A DNA stretch of 8,293 nucleotides from positions 75,192 to 83,484 of the forward strand of contig PAXU01000051.1 of assembly GCA_002714565.1 (NCBI GenBank). The letters are read 5' to 3'. The stretch is from Rhodopirellula sp. Lineage in GTDB: Bacteria; Planctomycetota; Planctomycetia; Pirellulales; Pirellulaceae. This document shows, in pieces, positions 1-6,862 of this stretch. Numbering within the stretch: the stretch's first letter is position 1; every line of letters starts with the position of its first letter. Under the pieces are notes generated by a model. The model was given only the letters and a program-made list of their open reading frames with translations. It was not told the origin of the DNA and made no database searches. The position numbers and the translations under genes are program-made.

Positions 1-143
1 GAGTCGCCTGTGGCCACCAGCGCATCAGCCTCTCCTGCCACTCCGCCGCCGCATCCACCAATCATTACACCAATCACGCCTGTGATCATGGCGCCAAGTG
101 CCAAGACCATGGCATGCTTCGATCTGGAAATGAATACATTCAT
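1..143 (-). CDS. Putative lipoprotein, N-terminal fragment (runs off left edge)
   Basis: An open frame starts with ATG at 143 and stays open to base 1, giving 47 codons of a longer gene. The first 31 residues form a lipoprotein-type signal: a short basic start (R7, K9, H10), a hydrophobic stretch at residues 12-28 rich in V, L, I, M and A, then a lipobox-like MIGGC with the candidate lipidated cysteine at C31. Glycines G32-G34 and a polar segment follow, as is common for tethered lipoproteins. This predicts an envelope-anchored protein. Nothing of the mature domain is visible, so no function can be assigned. The ribosome binding site is weak (a GAG about 8-10 bases upstream, inside a dyad). 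The gene lies downstream of the DUF4254 gene on the same strand but is separated from it by a strong terminator, so it should have its own promoter. Confidence 0.72.
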   Translation of the reverse strand, partial: MNVFISRSKHAMVLALGAMITGVIGVMIGGCGGGVAGEADALVATGD

Positions 144-150
144 CTTTAAC

Positions 151-165
151 TACTCAGACTGAGTA
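151..165. promoter_or_regulatory. Perfect 15-base dyad just upstream of the lipoprotein start
   Basis: TACTCAGACTGAGTA is a perfect palindrome with seven-base arms around a single central base. It ends eight bases before the ATG of the lipoprotein gene. A one-base loop makes an RNA hairpin poor, so a protein-binding operator is the more natural reading. The arm nearest the start also carries the only GAG that could act as a ribosome binding site. The role is inferred from position and symmetry only. Confidence 0.3.
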
Positions 166-169
166 TTAC

Positions 170-209
170 AAAAAAAGCCCGCCCTACCATATTCGCGGGC
201 GGGCGGGCC
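170..209 (-). terminator. Rho-independent terminator after the DUF4254 gene
   Basis: On the minus strand an 8-base all-G/C stem (arms 197-204 and 177-184, perfectly complementary, 12-base loop) is followed at once by seven T residues (170-176 on the plus strand read as A). A second copy of the right arm at 201-208 allows a shifted pairing. It lies about 65 bases after the stop codon of the DUF4254 gene at 273 and before the lipoprotein gene at 143, so it should separate these two same-strand genes. Confidence 0.85.
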
Positions 210-272
210 ATCTAATTGGATCATACCACGACATCCACAGTCATACACGATTGCGGAAACCATGAAACCAAA

Positions 273-878
273 CTAACCAGCTAGACGTTGTTGTGCCTTA
301 TACAAATATGGATTCATTGTTGGATCGTTGTACATTTTGAATTGTCGGTATGTACGATGAGCCATTTTTCCCGTGTAGATATCATCGATCAATTCCTGAA
401 GTGATTGCGACAGATTGTCCATTTGCAGGAAGCACACGGCCAGTTTCTGCTGAGCCTTTTCACGGTGTTCATCCGTCGCATCCTCTCGTCCCGCTTGTTC
501 TTCCATGTGGTAGATTCGCAGCGCAAGAATACTTAAACGATCAATGACACTTCCTGGAGTCTCGGTGTTTAAGCGTGCGTCGGCTTCCGGTTTGATTCCC
601 AGTTCATCGAGCTGATCAGTAATATAGTCATCGATCTTCTCAATCCAATCATTACGATTTTGGTTAAAACCATCGATGTTACGTTTTACTTCGGCGATTT
701 TTGCATCACCAACATCGCGACTTCGGGCGATATCTTCTTCATGCCATAACTGAAAGTTGAAACTGAATTGTGTACATACAAGGGCCTCCAAGCCAACATA
801 CGGATTGGAGATGTCATCTTCGTGCCACTTCTCTACAAGATGTTTGTGCAGATCTGTCAGCTTTTTTACGTTGATCAT
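273..878 (-). CDS. DUF4254 family protein
   Basis: The 201-residue product matches the DUF4254 family as I know it. Visible hallmarks, counted from the chosen start, are NFQLWHEEDIAR at 41-52, an N-Q-N-R-N-D stretch with flanking ID pairs at about 67-83, VIDRLSILALRIYHME at about 111-126, and a C-terminal block KMYNDPTMNPYLY at about 182-194. It looks all-helical, soluble and cytoplasmic, with no signal peptide or membrane segment. The biochemical function of the family is not known to me. The ATG at 878 is chosen because AGGAAAAGG lies at ideal spacing before it. The frame also extends upstream to a GTG at 920 (215 residues), whose added residues do not look like family sequence. It is transcribed alone, with a predicted promoter at 965-994 and a strong terminator at 170-209, and is divergent from the cupin gene. 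Family call is confident, role unknown. Confidence 0.87.
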   Translation of the reverse strand: MINVKKLTDLHKHLVEKWHEDDISNPYVGLEALVCTQFSFNFQLWHEEDIARSRDVGDAKIAEVKRNIDGFNQNRNDWIEKIDDYITDQLDELGIKPEADARLNTETPGSVIDRLSILALRIYHMEEQAGREDATDEHREKAQQKLAVCFLQMDNLSQSLQELIDDIYTGKMAHRTYRQFKMYNDPTMNPYLYKAQQRLAG

Positions 879-880
879 TG

Positions 881-889
881 CCTTTTCCT
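881..889 (-). promoter_or_regulatory. Ribosome binding site deciding the DUF4254 start
   Basis: Read on the minus strand this is AGGAAAAGG. The AGGA core ends seven bases before the ATG at 878, an ideal spacing. The alternative GTG at 920 is preceded only by a weaker GGATGGA, so this site favours the shorter protein. Confidence 0.65.
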
Positions 890-964
890 GGTTGTTCGAT
901 CCATCGATACCCAGCCACACTTATCCATCCATTTATGGCACGTAATCCGTGACCGGTGCAGAGG

Positions 965-994
965 ATTGTATTACAAGCGATTCTCTTTACTCAA
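965..994 (-). promoter_or_regulatory. Predicted sigma-70-type promoter of the DUF4254 gene
   Basis: On the minus strand TTGAGT (989-994, four of six bases of TTGACA) is followed after 18 bases by TACAAT (965-970, five of six bases of TATAAT). Transcription would start near 958 and give an 80-base leader before the ATG at 878. The rest of 879-1102 holds no gene I can support. On the plus strand a TAAGAT at 1053-1058 could be the -10 element of the cupin gene, but no convincing -35 element precedes it. Confidence 0.4.
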
Positions 995-1102
995 TACTGA
1001 ATTTTAAAGTCCGACAACTTAGTGGACGATCGCTGTGTAATTCGAATCTAAATAAGATATGCTGATGCATAGCTTGTTTAACTCTTTATTCGAGACGGAA
1101 TC

Positions 1103-1852
1103 ATGCAAGAACAAAACCGACGCCAATTCAATCGTGCAACTCTTAGCTCTCTTCTCACCTTCTCGCTGCTGGAAACGCTTGCAGCCGAAGATCTGTTTAG
1201 TGCTGAGACGAAATCTGTCACTGGTAGATGGCTTACCGACCTTCATGATCTTGGTAAGGATCTAAAGGGAGAAAAACTAAGCCAGATCCAATGGCAGGAT
1301 CATTGCGAAGAGTTGTTCAAGAAGGTTGATCTTGAAGACTTGTTGAAATTTATCGACTTCGGAGGCCGAATCAGCAGTGTTCCATTCAGAGAAAAAGGGG
1401 AACGTGCCATACGATTTAAGTTTCCGGAAGTTGAAGGTCTGCCAACCAGCCTGGTATTTGGGCATCAGGTCTTCAAGTTAAAGAAAGGGCAAAGTGTCGT
1501 TCCTCATGGACACGACAATATGGCAACAGGCTTTGTCGTTCTTAAGGGAAGCTTTCACGGCCGTCACTATGATCGCATTGAAGACACTGATACGCATATG
1601 ATCATAAAGCCGACGATTGATGATCAATTTAAGGCTGCACAGTACTCAACCGTCTCCGATCACAAAGACAACGTGCACTGGTTTGAAACCACGAGTGACG
1701 AAGGCTACATTTTCAATATCCATGTCGTCAACTTGGAAGCAGGAAAGGGCAGCGGCCGGGTTCACATCGATCCCAACGGTGAACGCCTAAAAGGTGGCCG
1801 AATTAAAGCACGCCGCATTAGCGCATCAGAAGCCGTAAAGTTATACGGTTAA
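1103..1852 (+). CDS. Tat-signal cupin-fold protein
   Basis: 249 residues. The N-terminus has a twin-arginine-like signal: N-R-R-Q-F-N-R at 5-11, then a modestly hydrophobic stretch at 12-28 ending LAA, so export as a folded, possibly metal-loaded protein is likely. A helical segment follows (about 42-86), then a cupin beta-barrel from about 105 to 212. The first metal motif is VPHGHDNM (H135, H137) with G129 and G149 at the expected cupin positions. The usual cupin glutamate, 4-5 residues after the second His, is replaced by A141/T142. A second motif, DHKDNVHWF at 186-194, offers H192 (or H187) as a third ligand. This layout recalls thiol dioxygenases of the cysteamine/plant cysteine oxidase type, which use three histidines, but identity is not shown and the substrate is unknown. 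The ribosome binding site is weak (GGA six bases before ATG). The SDR gene follows 55 bases downstream on the same strand. Confidence 0.75.
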   Translation: MQEQNRRQFNRATLSSLLTFSLLETLAAEDLFSAETKSVTGRWLTDLHDLGKDLKGEKLSQIQWQDHCEELFKKVDLEDLLKFIDFGGRISSVPFREKGERAIRFKFPEVEGLPTSLVFGHQVFKLKKGQSVVPHGHDNMATGFVVLKGSFHGRHYDRIEDTDTHMIIKPTIDDQFKAAQYSTVSDHKDNVHWFETTSDEGYIFNIHVVNLEAGKGSGRVHIDPNGERLKGGRIKARRISASEAVKLYG

Positions 1853-1873
1853 CTTCTTGAAACAAACGAGCTT

Positions 1874-1892
1874 TGGCGAATCACATTCGCTA
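1874..1892 (+). other. Short hairpin between cupin and SDR genes
   Basis: GCGAAT-CAC-ATTCGC (1876-1890) is a perfect six-base inverted repeat with a three-base loop. A G-T pair and a T-A pair extend it to 1874-1892. No T-run follows, so it is not a classical terminator. It ends four bases before the AGGTAGAG ribosome binding site of the SDR gene. It could be an RNA-stability or processing hairpin, a protein-binding dyad, or one unit of a dispersed REP-like repeat. Nothing in this window repeats it. Confidence 0.4.
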
Positions 1893-1907
1893 CATAGGTA
1901 GAGCAAC

Positions 1908-2717
1908 ATGGATTTGAGTCTGAATGGTGAAGGTGCGCTTGTTGTCGGGGGCGCAAAGGGTATCGGCTACTGCATCGCAGAGCAGTTTGCCAATGAAGGA
2001 TGCAATGTGGTGATCTGGGACATCGATCCCAACGTTGAAGAGAGTGCAAATAAACTAGCACAGTCGACCGGAGTGCAAACTTGCGGAATCATCGCAGATG
2101 CCACTGATTATCCACAATGTGAGCAGCTAGCCAAAGCACACGCATCGGAATCCTTCAGCGTGCAACATGTCGTTTATGCCGCTGGTGCCGGCAGTGGAAA
2201 ATTCGGCTTTCCATTCTGGAATCTCGAGCCATCCGACTGGCCTCGCATAATTGACATTAATCTAACAGGTGCCGTGAACATAACTCATGCCTGGATACAT
2301 CACCTGAAAGAGCATGACTCCGGTTCATTCGGATATATCACGTCCGTCGCAGGCCAAATCGGTTCACAAACGGATCCACCATACAGTGCCGCGAAAGCAG
2401 CTCTGATTAACTGGATGCAAGTCGTGGCCAAGGATGTTGCGGCATACGGACTGCGTGCGAATTGTGTATCACCCGGCATGGTGAAGACTACCATTAATCA
2501 GAGTGTTTGGCAGTCATGGTATGACCAGGCAGCAGATGATGAGCGGTTGGATTACGATACGTGGGCTGAATCAAAGATCCGCGGTTTATCCGCACTCGGG
2601 CAATGGCAAACCGGTGATGATATCGCCAATGCGATTGTCTTCCTGGCATCAAACCGAGCTCGAAACATGACTGGCCAAACCATAAACGTCGATGGCGGCT
2701 GGGTTTTGCACAGTTAA
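1908..2717 (+). CDS. Short-chain dehydrogenase/reductase (SDR), classical type
   Basis: 269 residues, typical of a classical SDR. The Rossmann cofactor motif VGGAKGIG is at 13-20, a TGxxxGIG motif with the first T replaced by V. D38 in VIWDID, at the end of the second strand, points to NAD(H) over NADP(H). The adenine-ring motif ADATD is at 63-67, and AAGAG at 91-95 replaces the usual NNAG. The catalytic set is N118 (INLTG), S146 (ITSVAG), Y159 and K163 (YSAAK). The family C-terminal signature GQTINVDGGW is at 256-265. The reaction is NAD-dependent oxidation or reduction of an alcohol/ketone group; the substrate cannot be read from sequence. Annotation as 3-oxoacyl-ACP reductase would be over-specific. 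It is cytoplasmic. AGGTAGAG just upstream supports the ATG at 1908. It probably shares a transcript with the cupin gene. The 3' end faces the PPC gene with 11 bases between stop codons. Confidence 0.93.
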   Translation: MDLSLNGEGALVVGGAKGIGYCIAEQFANEGCNVVIWDIDPNVEESANKLAQSTGVQTCGIIADATDYPQCEQLAKAHASESFSVQHVVYAAGAGSGKFGFPFWNLEPSDWPRIIDINLTGAVNITHAWIHHLKEHDSGSFGYITSVAGQIGSQTDPPYSAAKAALINWMQVVAKDVAAYGLRANCVSPGMVKTTINQSVWQSWYDQAADDERLDYDTWAESKIRGLSALGQWQTGDDIANAIVFLASNRARNMTGQTINVDGGWVLHS

Positions 2718-2728
2718 AACGATGCCGT

Positions 2729-4336
2729 CTACTCGCCGAGGCTAACGAGATACAACAGGCTTGCACGATAGTGCGTACCGACGAGGCTGTGCGTTGCGAC
2801 TACCTTTTCTTCTTTACCTTCTGCTGATCCTGTAATCGATAAGGCACCTTTAAAGGCAAGCGCCCCTTCGATTTTCAGTGTAACCTTGGCTTTGCTATCG
2901 TTTCCTGGATCAGAAACAACTGCAGCACATGTCAAACCTTCTGGTAAACCATCAATGGCTACATTGATCTTAGATGCCTCACCTGCAAGACGTGTCACCG
3001 TTACCGGGATTTCCAGCGCTTCTGCGGCTTTCTTCGTATAGGTATCCGCCGCCAGTTCCAAAGTATATCTCGGTGTGGATTTCTGAATTGTTAGCCTGTA
3101 AACGTGTCGTGGCCCACCATGACGAAATGCATCGCGAACGTGTACGAAAATGGGACCATCAACTGTTGCCTTGTACGTGATTGTCCCCGGGTCATATTCA
3201 GATCCCGATTCATCGTCCTTGACGGTAAGTGATTTACCATCCGGGTCGAATAGTTCCAAATGAGCATCTGCCGCAAATCCAAGTTTTCTGGACTCAACGC
3301 TTATCTCATACTGTTCATCCTTAACAGCATCAAGCTTGAATACGTCCACATCTGATGGCGCCTCGATCACTCCACTGACGCTTGTCGGAACAGAAATCCC
3401 CTGCGGAGTTTCTTTACTACTCTCCATAGTGGCAACGACATGGGCGATTCCAGAGTCAACAATGTCACTTTCACCTGCTACACCGACAAACATCAACATA
3501 CCGGCAGCAGACTTGGGCATTGGAGTATCCAGGGATTTCTTTACGCCCTGCAAACTTGCCCCCACCAATTCAACTTCGCGTTGCTCACCACTAACCCCAA
3601 GCGGCAGAGTGTATTGCAAATAGGCCTGGTTAGTAAGCGTCAGGCGATATATGTAAGATCCCTGTGCTGAAAATGCGATAGAGCTATTCGGTTTCACCGG
3701 AAAAGCAAAGAGACGCACTACAAATGTACCGCTGTGTGGTGCTGTAAAAGACACCATGGGGTCATATCCCCGCTCGTCATCGTTTTGGGCAATAATGAAG
3801 CCTCTCTCGTCAGCTACTTGAATGATGGCATCCATCGGAGAACCAAGAATTCGATTGCCCTGCAAAGCAGCAATAAACGTTTGCCCTTTATCCAGTACAA
3901 CGCTGAATTGGTCGACGTCAGCCGATGATGCTAGTTTTCCGTTAACAGTGACCGGGAGATCTACTTCGTTCCATCCACCCTGTTCATGATTAGGTTCAGA
4001 TTCTGTAAAGTTTGCCAACGTACCAACAACGATGGGTCTTAGCGTAGAAGCACCTTCTGCGTTGACCGCACGAAGGTAATAGACACCGGAAGGTGCATCC
4101 GCTTTGGCCGTAATATTGACGACCCCCTTCTCCTCCGTGACCTCTATGTCCAGTCCATCTCGGTCTGCGACGATCTCAACTGGCCAGGGATCGAATGTGC
4201 CTTCCAGTTGTACACGGTATGCACCGCCGCGACCGATGCCTGCGGGGAAAAGCTGTGTCAAACTTGGTGGTGCTGCAATCACTAGGCTCGGGAATACAGC
4301 AACAGCGATCGTCATGCATATTCGTAAAACGCTCAT
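2729..4336 (-). CDS. Exported PPC-domain (pre-peptidase C-terminal type) protein
   Basis: 535 residues. A Sec signal peptide occupies about residues 1-21 (VIA then APP). An N-terminal beta-rich Ig-like segment (about 24-105) begins PPSLTQLFPAGIGRGG, typical of planctomycete surface proteins. A first PPC-like domain (about 112-234) begins with the SEPN motif and contains the DVDQF signature. A linker beta region (about 238-310) precedes a second PPC-like domain (about 318-418) with SDVDVF, which lacks the EPN start. The C-terminal 430-515 looks like another Ig-like domain (DGLPEGLT at 462-469). No protease or other catalytic domain is present, so the protein is probably a binding or structural partner in the periplasm or at the surface. 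It is the second gene of the operon behind the DUF1549/DUF1553 gene, 10 bases after its stop. I infer that the two proteins act together; the exact role is unknown. Confidence 0.88.
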   Translation of the reverse strand: MSVLRICMTIAVAVFPSLVIAAPPSLTQLFPAGIGRGGAYRVQLEGTFDPWPVEIVADRDGLDIEVTEEKGVVNITAKADAPSGVYYLRAVNAEGASTLRPIVVGTLANFTESEPNHEQGGWNEVDLPVTVNGKLASSADVDQFSVVLDKGQTFIAALQGNRILGSPMDAIIQVADERGFIIAQNDDERGYDPMVSFTAPHSGTFVVRLFAFPVKPNSSIAFSAQGSYIYRLTLTNQAYLQYTLPLGVSGEQREVELVGASLQGVKKSLDTPMPKSAAGMLMFVGVAGESDIVDSGIAHVVATMESSKETPQGISVPTSVSGVIEAPSDVDVFKLDAVKDEQYEISVESRKLGFAADAHLELFDPDGKSLTVKDDESGSEYDPGTITYKATVDGPIFVHVRDAFRHGGPRHVYRLTIQKSTPRYTLELAADTYTKKAAEALEIPVTVTRLAGEASKINVAIDGLPEGLTCAAVVSDPGNDSKAKVTLKIEGALAFKGALSITGSAEGKEEKVVATHSLVGTHYRASLLYLVSLGE

Positions 4337-4342
4337 CTAGTA

Positions 4343-4348
4343 CCCCTC
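4343..4348 (-). promoter_or_regulatory. Ribosome binding site overlapping the upstream stop codon
   Basis: On the minus strand the junction reads TGAGGGGTACTAGATG. The TGA ends the DUF1549/DUF1553 gene, its last bases are part of the GAGGGG ribosome binding site, and six bases later comes the ATG of the PPC gene. This supports the start at 4336 and suggests translational coupling. Confidence 0.7.
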
Positions 4349-6788
4349 AGTCCTTAAACATGAATTCCGGGGTATTGATTAACGCCCACATAATGTCCTG
4401 TGCCGCTTGCCGCTGAGTAGTACCATCTGTCGCAAATACACCACGACAGATCGTCAACTCCTGATCATCCGGATGACGGCTATAACAACTCAGGTAGATT
4501 CGATCGATGAGTTCATCAACTGGCAATTCAGCTTCGATCCATTCGGTCAGCTTGTTTTTTTCTTCTGTGACTTTCGCGTGCAGATTGGGCGAGTTCATCA
4601 AGTGTAAGACCTGTGTAACGGTCGATTCACCGGTGCGCTCACATGGCGGATCCTGATTTGGATCGGGACGACCGAATGTATCAAGAAACAGATTTGAAAC
4701 ACGGTGCGTCCAAATCTGATTTGCGCGACTACCATTTACCATGGCAGAAAACGACTCCGGCACAGCCGTGATATCACTCACGGCATCCAGAAGTACTTCT
4801 GCTCGCAATCGTGAACGGTAATGGCGCGAGTAGTTTCGGTTGTCCGCAACATTGCGGTCGTTTGGCTCGCTGCTCAACTCGTAAACGTGAGATTTTGCGA
4901 TGACAGCAATCAGTTCCTTGATATTGAATTGTTTATCCCTGAAGTAATCCCCCAATGCCGCCAACAGTGGTGCATTACTTGGTGGGTTTGTCGCTCGAAG
5001 GTCATCAACTGGACTCACGATTCCCCGACCCATCATGTCTTCCCATACTCGATTTGCCATGACTTGCGAAAAGTAGGGGTTATTCCCGTCCGTCATCCAT
5101 CGTGCTAGCGATTCCCGCTTCGTCTCAACTTCCTGCCGCTCAAATTCACCGAACAGCGGACGTGGTGACAATACTTCGTTAGTGAGAGGGTGACTTACTG
5201 ATCCGGGCGAGGCGTTCGTTATGATCATCTCTTCTCCGCCCGAAATAGGTGGTGAAAGTCCGGTACCTTTACGACCAACATCAGCGAAGAATGCTGCCAG
5301 TGAATAGAAGTCTTCCTGGCTCCATCGCTCAAATGGGTGATGGTGGCATTTTGCACAGTCCAAACGAATACCAAGGAACAACTGGCTAATAAGCGTTGTT
5401 ATCTCATCCGGCGATCGTCTATCGCGAAATAGAGTTACAGCACCGTTTCGCCATGTACTGCCCTGAGCAGTAACCAGTTGGTAAACAAATTGGTCATACG
5501 GTCTGTTCTCGCGAAATGCAGTCCGTATCCAATTATCGTAATTGAGCACAGCCTTGATTCCGACGCGGTATGGATTGGGGCGAAGAAGATCCACCCATTT
5601 ATTGGCCCAGTGATCGCCATACTCCGGCATCTGCAACAGTTGATCCACTAGCACATCGCGTTTATCCGCTGCTTCAGAATTTATAAACTCGCGAGTTTCA
5701 TCAGGTGTTGGCAGACGCCCGATGATGTCAACGTAGACGCGACGGATGTATGTAGAATCGCTGCAGGTTCCGCTCGGTGTGATTCTCAAGCGTTTCAGCT
5801 TTTCCCAAACTAATTCGTCGATAAAATTCTTCACCGGCAATTTCTCATACTCTGAATCCGGCACGTCACCAGCAAGAGGAATGAGTACTTTGGTTGTGGC
5901 AATTGCTCCCATGAACCTCGCCATGATCGTAGCTTCACCAGCAATTGGGCCTGCGGTTACCACACCTAGATCATCAACACCCACAATGGCACTTTCGTTA
6001 GACTGAAATGCCGTCTGACCTGTCACATCTCTACTCGAGCCATTGGAATAGTGTGCTGTTACCACTAGCTGTTGGGATTCATTTGGACGCATATCACGCA
6101 ATTCGGGGAATACCGTCACACCCGAAAGCGTTGGCTCATCCGGAATGCTTCGAGGCATTCCATCATTGATCCATCGCAATATCGTGTTGTAATCCACACC
6201 GTCAACTGGTAGCCGTTCACCTCCGCCGTGTGGCACCTGACCGGCAGGCTTGGTCAACAACAGGCTCTGTTGCGGTGCTGCGGGAAACACGCGACGACCG
6301 CGACCTTCACGCGTTAGTGCATTGAAATCAAAATTGGAATCGAATCCGAGTAGCGATAATTGGAACCCGTTCTGCCCACGCTGCTTACCATGACACGCAC
6401 CAGCACTACATCCGCGAGCAGCAAGAATCGGTTGCACATCTAACTCGAAAGAGACCGGTGCCGATTTATCAGACTCGCTGACCTGCACGCTCACCTCAGT
6501 TTGTCCATCCGGGTGACTGATCGTGATCGCAGTCGTGCCGTCGCCAAGAGGCCGAACAACGCCGAATTCATCTACACGCACTATGCTTGGATCCGCTACT
6601 GCATAGGTAACCTCAGCAGTTATTTCGCTTGTTTGAGCATCCGTGGTACTCAATACCACTAGTCGCTGTAAGCTCGTGTTGTATACAAGCTTGAATTCAG
6701 TGGGATGTGCAATCAAGTCAGCTTGTGAATTTGTTGCCGTCATCATAACGGTAAGTAAGGCAACGCATATTGTGTACCGGATACTCAT
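4347..6788 (-). CDS. Exported DUF1549/DUF1553 protein with cytochrome-type motifs and Ig-like (Big_2) domains
   Basis: 813 residues. A signal peptide ends near residue 23 (SQA before D24). A Big_2-type Ig-like domain spans about 30-103. A cytochrome-like segment (about 113-213) begins FELDVQPILAARGCSAGACH, giving a CX4CH motif (C127, C132, H133) and the family string GFQLSLLGFD. A second Big_2-like domain covers about 222-305. DUF1549 runs from about 318 (FIDELVWEKL) to about 503 and ends in DCAKCHHHPF with a CX2CH motif (C478, C481, H482). DUF1553 covers about 555-810, with RESLARWMTD and MANRVWEDMMGRG. This architecture is characteristic of planctomycetes, where many paralogs occur; the function is unestablished, though haem binding and envelope location are plausible. 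It is first in an operon with the PPC gene. The often-seen DUF1501 partner is absent here. A predicted promoter lies at 6862-6892; the ribosome binding site is weak. Confidence 0.93.
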   Translation of the reverse strand: MSIRYTICVALLTVMMTATNSQADLIAHPTEFKLVYNTSLQRLVVLSTTDAQTSEITAEVTYAVADPSIVRVDEFGVVRPLGDGTTAITISHPDGQTEVSVQVSESDKSAPVSFELDVQPILAARGCSAGACHGKQRGQNGFQLSLLGFDSNFDFNALTREGRGRRVFPAAPQQSLLLTKPAGQVPHGGGERLPVDGVDYNTILRWINDGMPRSIPDEPTLSGVTVFPELRDMRPNESQQLVVTAHYSNGSSRDVTGQTAFQSNESAIVGVDDLGVVTAGPIAGEATIMARFMGAIATTKVLIPLAGDVPDSEYEKLPVKNFIDELVWEKLKRLRITPSGTCSDSTYIRRVYVDIIGRLPTPDETREFINSEAADKRDVLVDQLLQMPEYGDHWANKWVDLLRPNPYRVGIKAVLNYDNWIRTAFRENRPYDQFVYQLVTAQGSTWRNGAVTLFRDRRSPDEITTLISQLFLGIRLDCAKCHHHPFERWSQEDFYSLAAFFADVGRKGTGLSPPISGGEEMIITNASPGSVSHPLTNEVLSPRPLFGEFERQEVETKRESLARWMTDGNNPYFSQVMANRVWEDMMGRGIVSPVDDLRATNPPSNAPLLAALGDYFRDKQFNIKELIAVIAKSHVYELSSEPNDRNVADNRNYSRHYRSRLRAEVLLDAVSDITAVPESFSAMVNGSRANQIWTHRVSNLFLDTFGRPDPNQDPPCERTGESTVTQVLHLMNSPNLHAKVTEEKNKLTEWIEAELPVDELIDRIYLSCYSRHPDDQELTICRGVFATDGTTQRQAAQDIMWALINTPEFMFKD

Positions 6789-6832
6789 TCTTGATCTCTA
6801 GGCGTAGTCGGCGGGAGAATACTTCGACGGGT

Positions 6833-6862
6833 TAAATAGGCAGGAATCGTTCGGGCTATTTA
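6833..6862. promoter_or_regulatory. Imperfect dyad at the transcription start of the DUF1549 operon
   Basis: TAAATAG (6833-6839) and CTATTTA (6856-6862) are seven-base inverted repeats. Between them lies a small inner repeat, GAA-TCG-TTC (6844-6852). The element touches the -10 hexamer and spans the predicted start point near 6855, where a repressor site or a leader hairpin could act. Support is positional only. Confidence 0.3.

Noticed and set aside
350..945. Several plus-strand open frames of 60-80 codons
   Set aside because: They lie opposite the DUF4254 gene or its leader, with no homology and no start signals.
1053..1058. TAAGAT as a -10 element for the cupin gene
   Set aside because: No -35-like hexamer is found 16-18 bases upstream, so I do not list it as a promoter.
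1908..2717. Naming the SDR as fabG
   Set aside because: The catalytic motifs are generic for classical SDRs, the gene is not in a fatty-acid synthesis cluster, and D38 points to NAD rather than NADP. The specific name is not supported.
3336..3623. Plus-strand open frame of 95 codons
   Set aside because: Antisense to the PPC-domain gene; low-complexity Ser/Thr/Pro composition typical of a reverse-frame shadow.
4554..4560. A AAA AAC slippery heptamer, in the zero frame of the DUF1549/DUF1553 gene (codons near residues 743-745)
   Set aside because: It matches a canonical -1 frameshift site, but the -1 frame ends after about eight codons inside DUF1553 and I see no clear downstream stimulatory structure. 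It is most likely a chance Glu-Lys-Asn run.
4821..5108. Plus-strand open frame of 95 codons
   Set aside because: It lies wholly antisense to DUF1553 coding sequence, has no family resemblance and no ribosome binding site. It is a shadow of the real gene.
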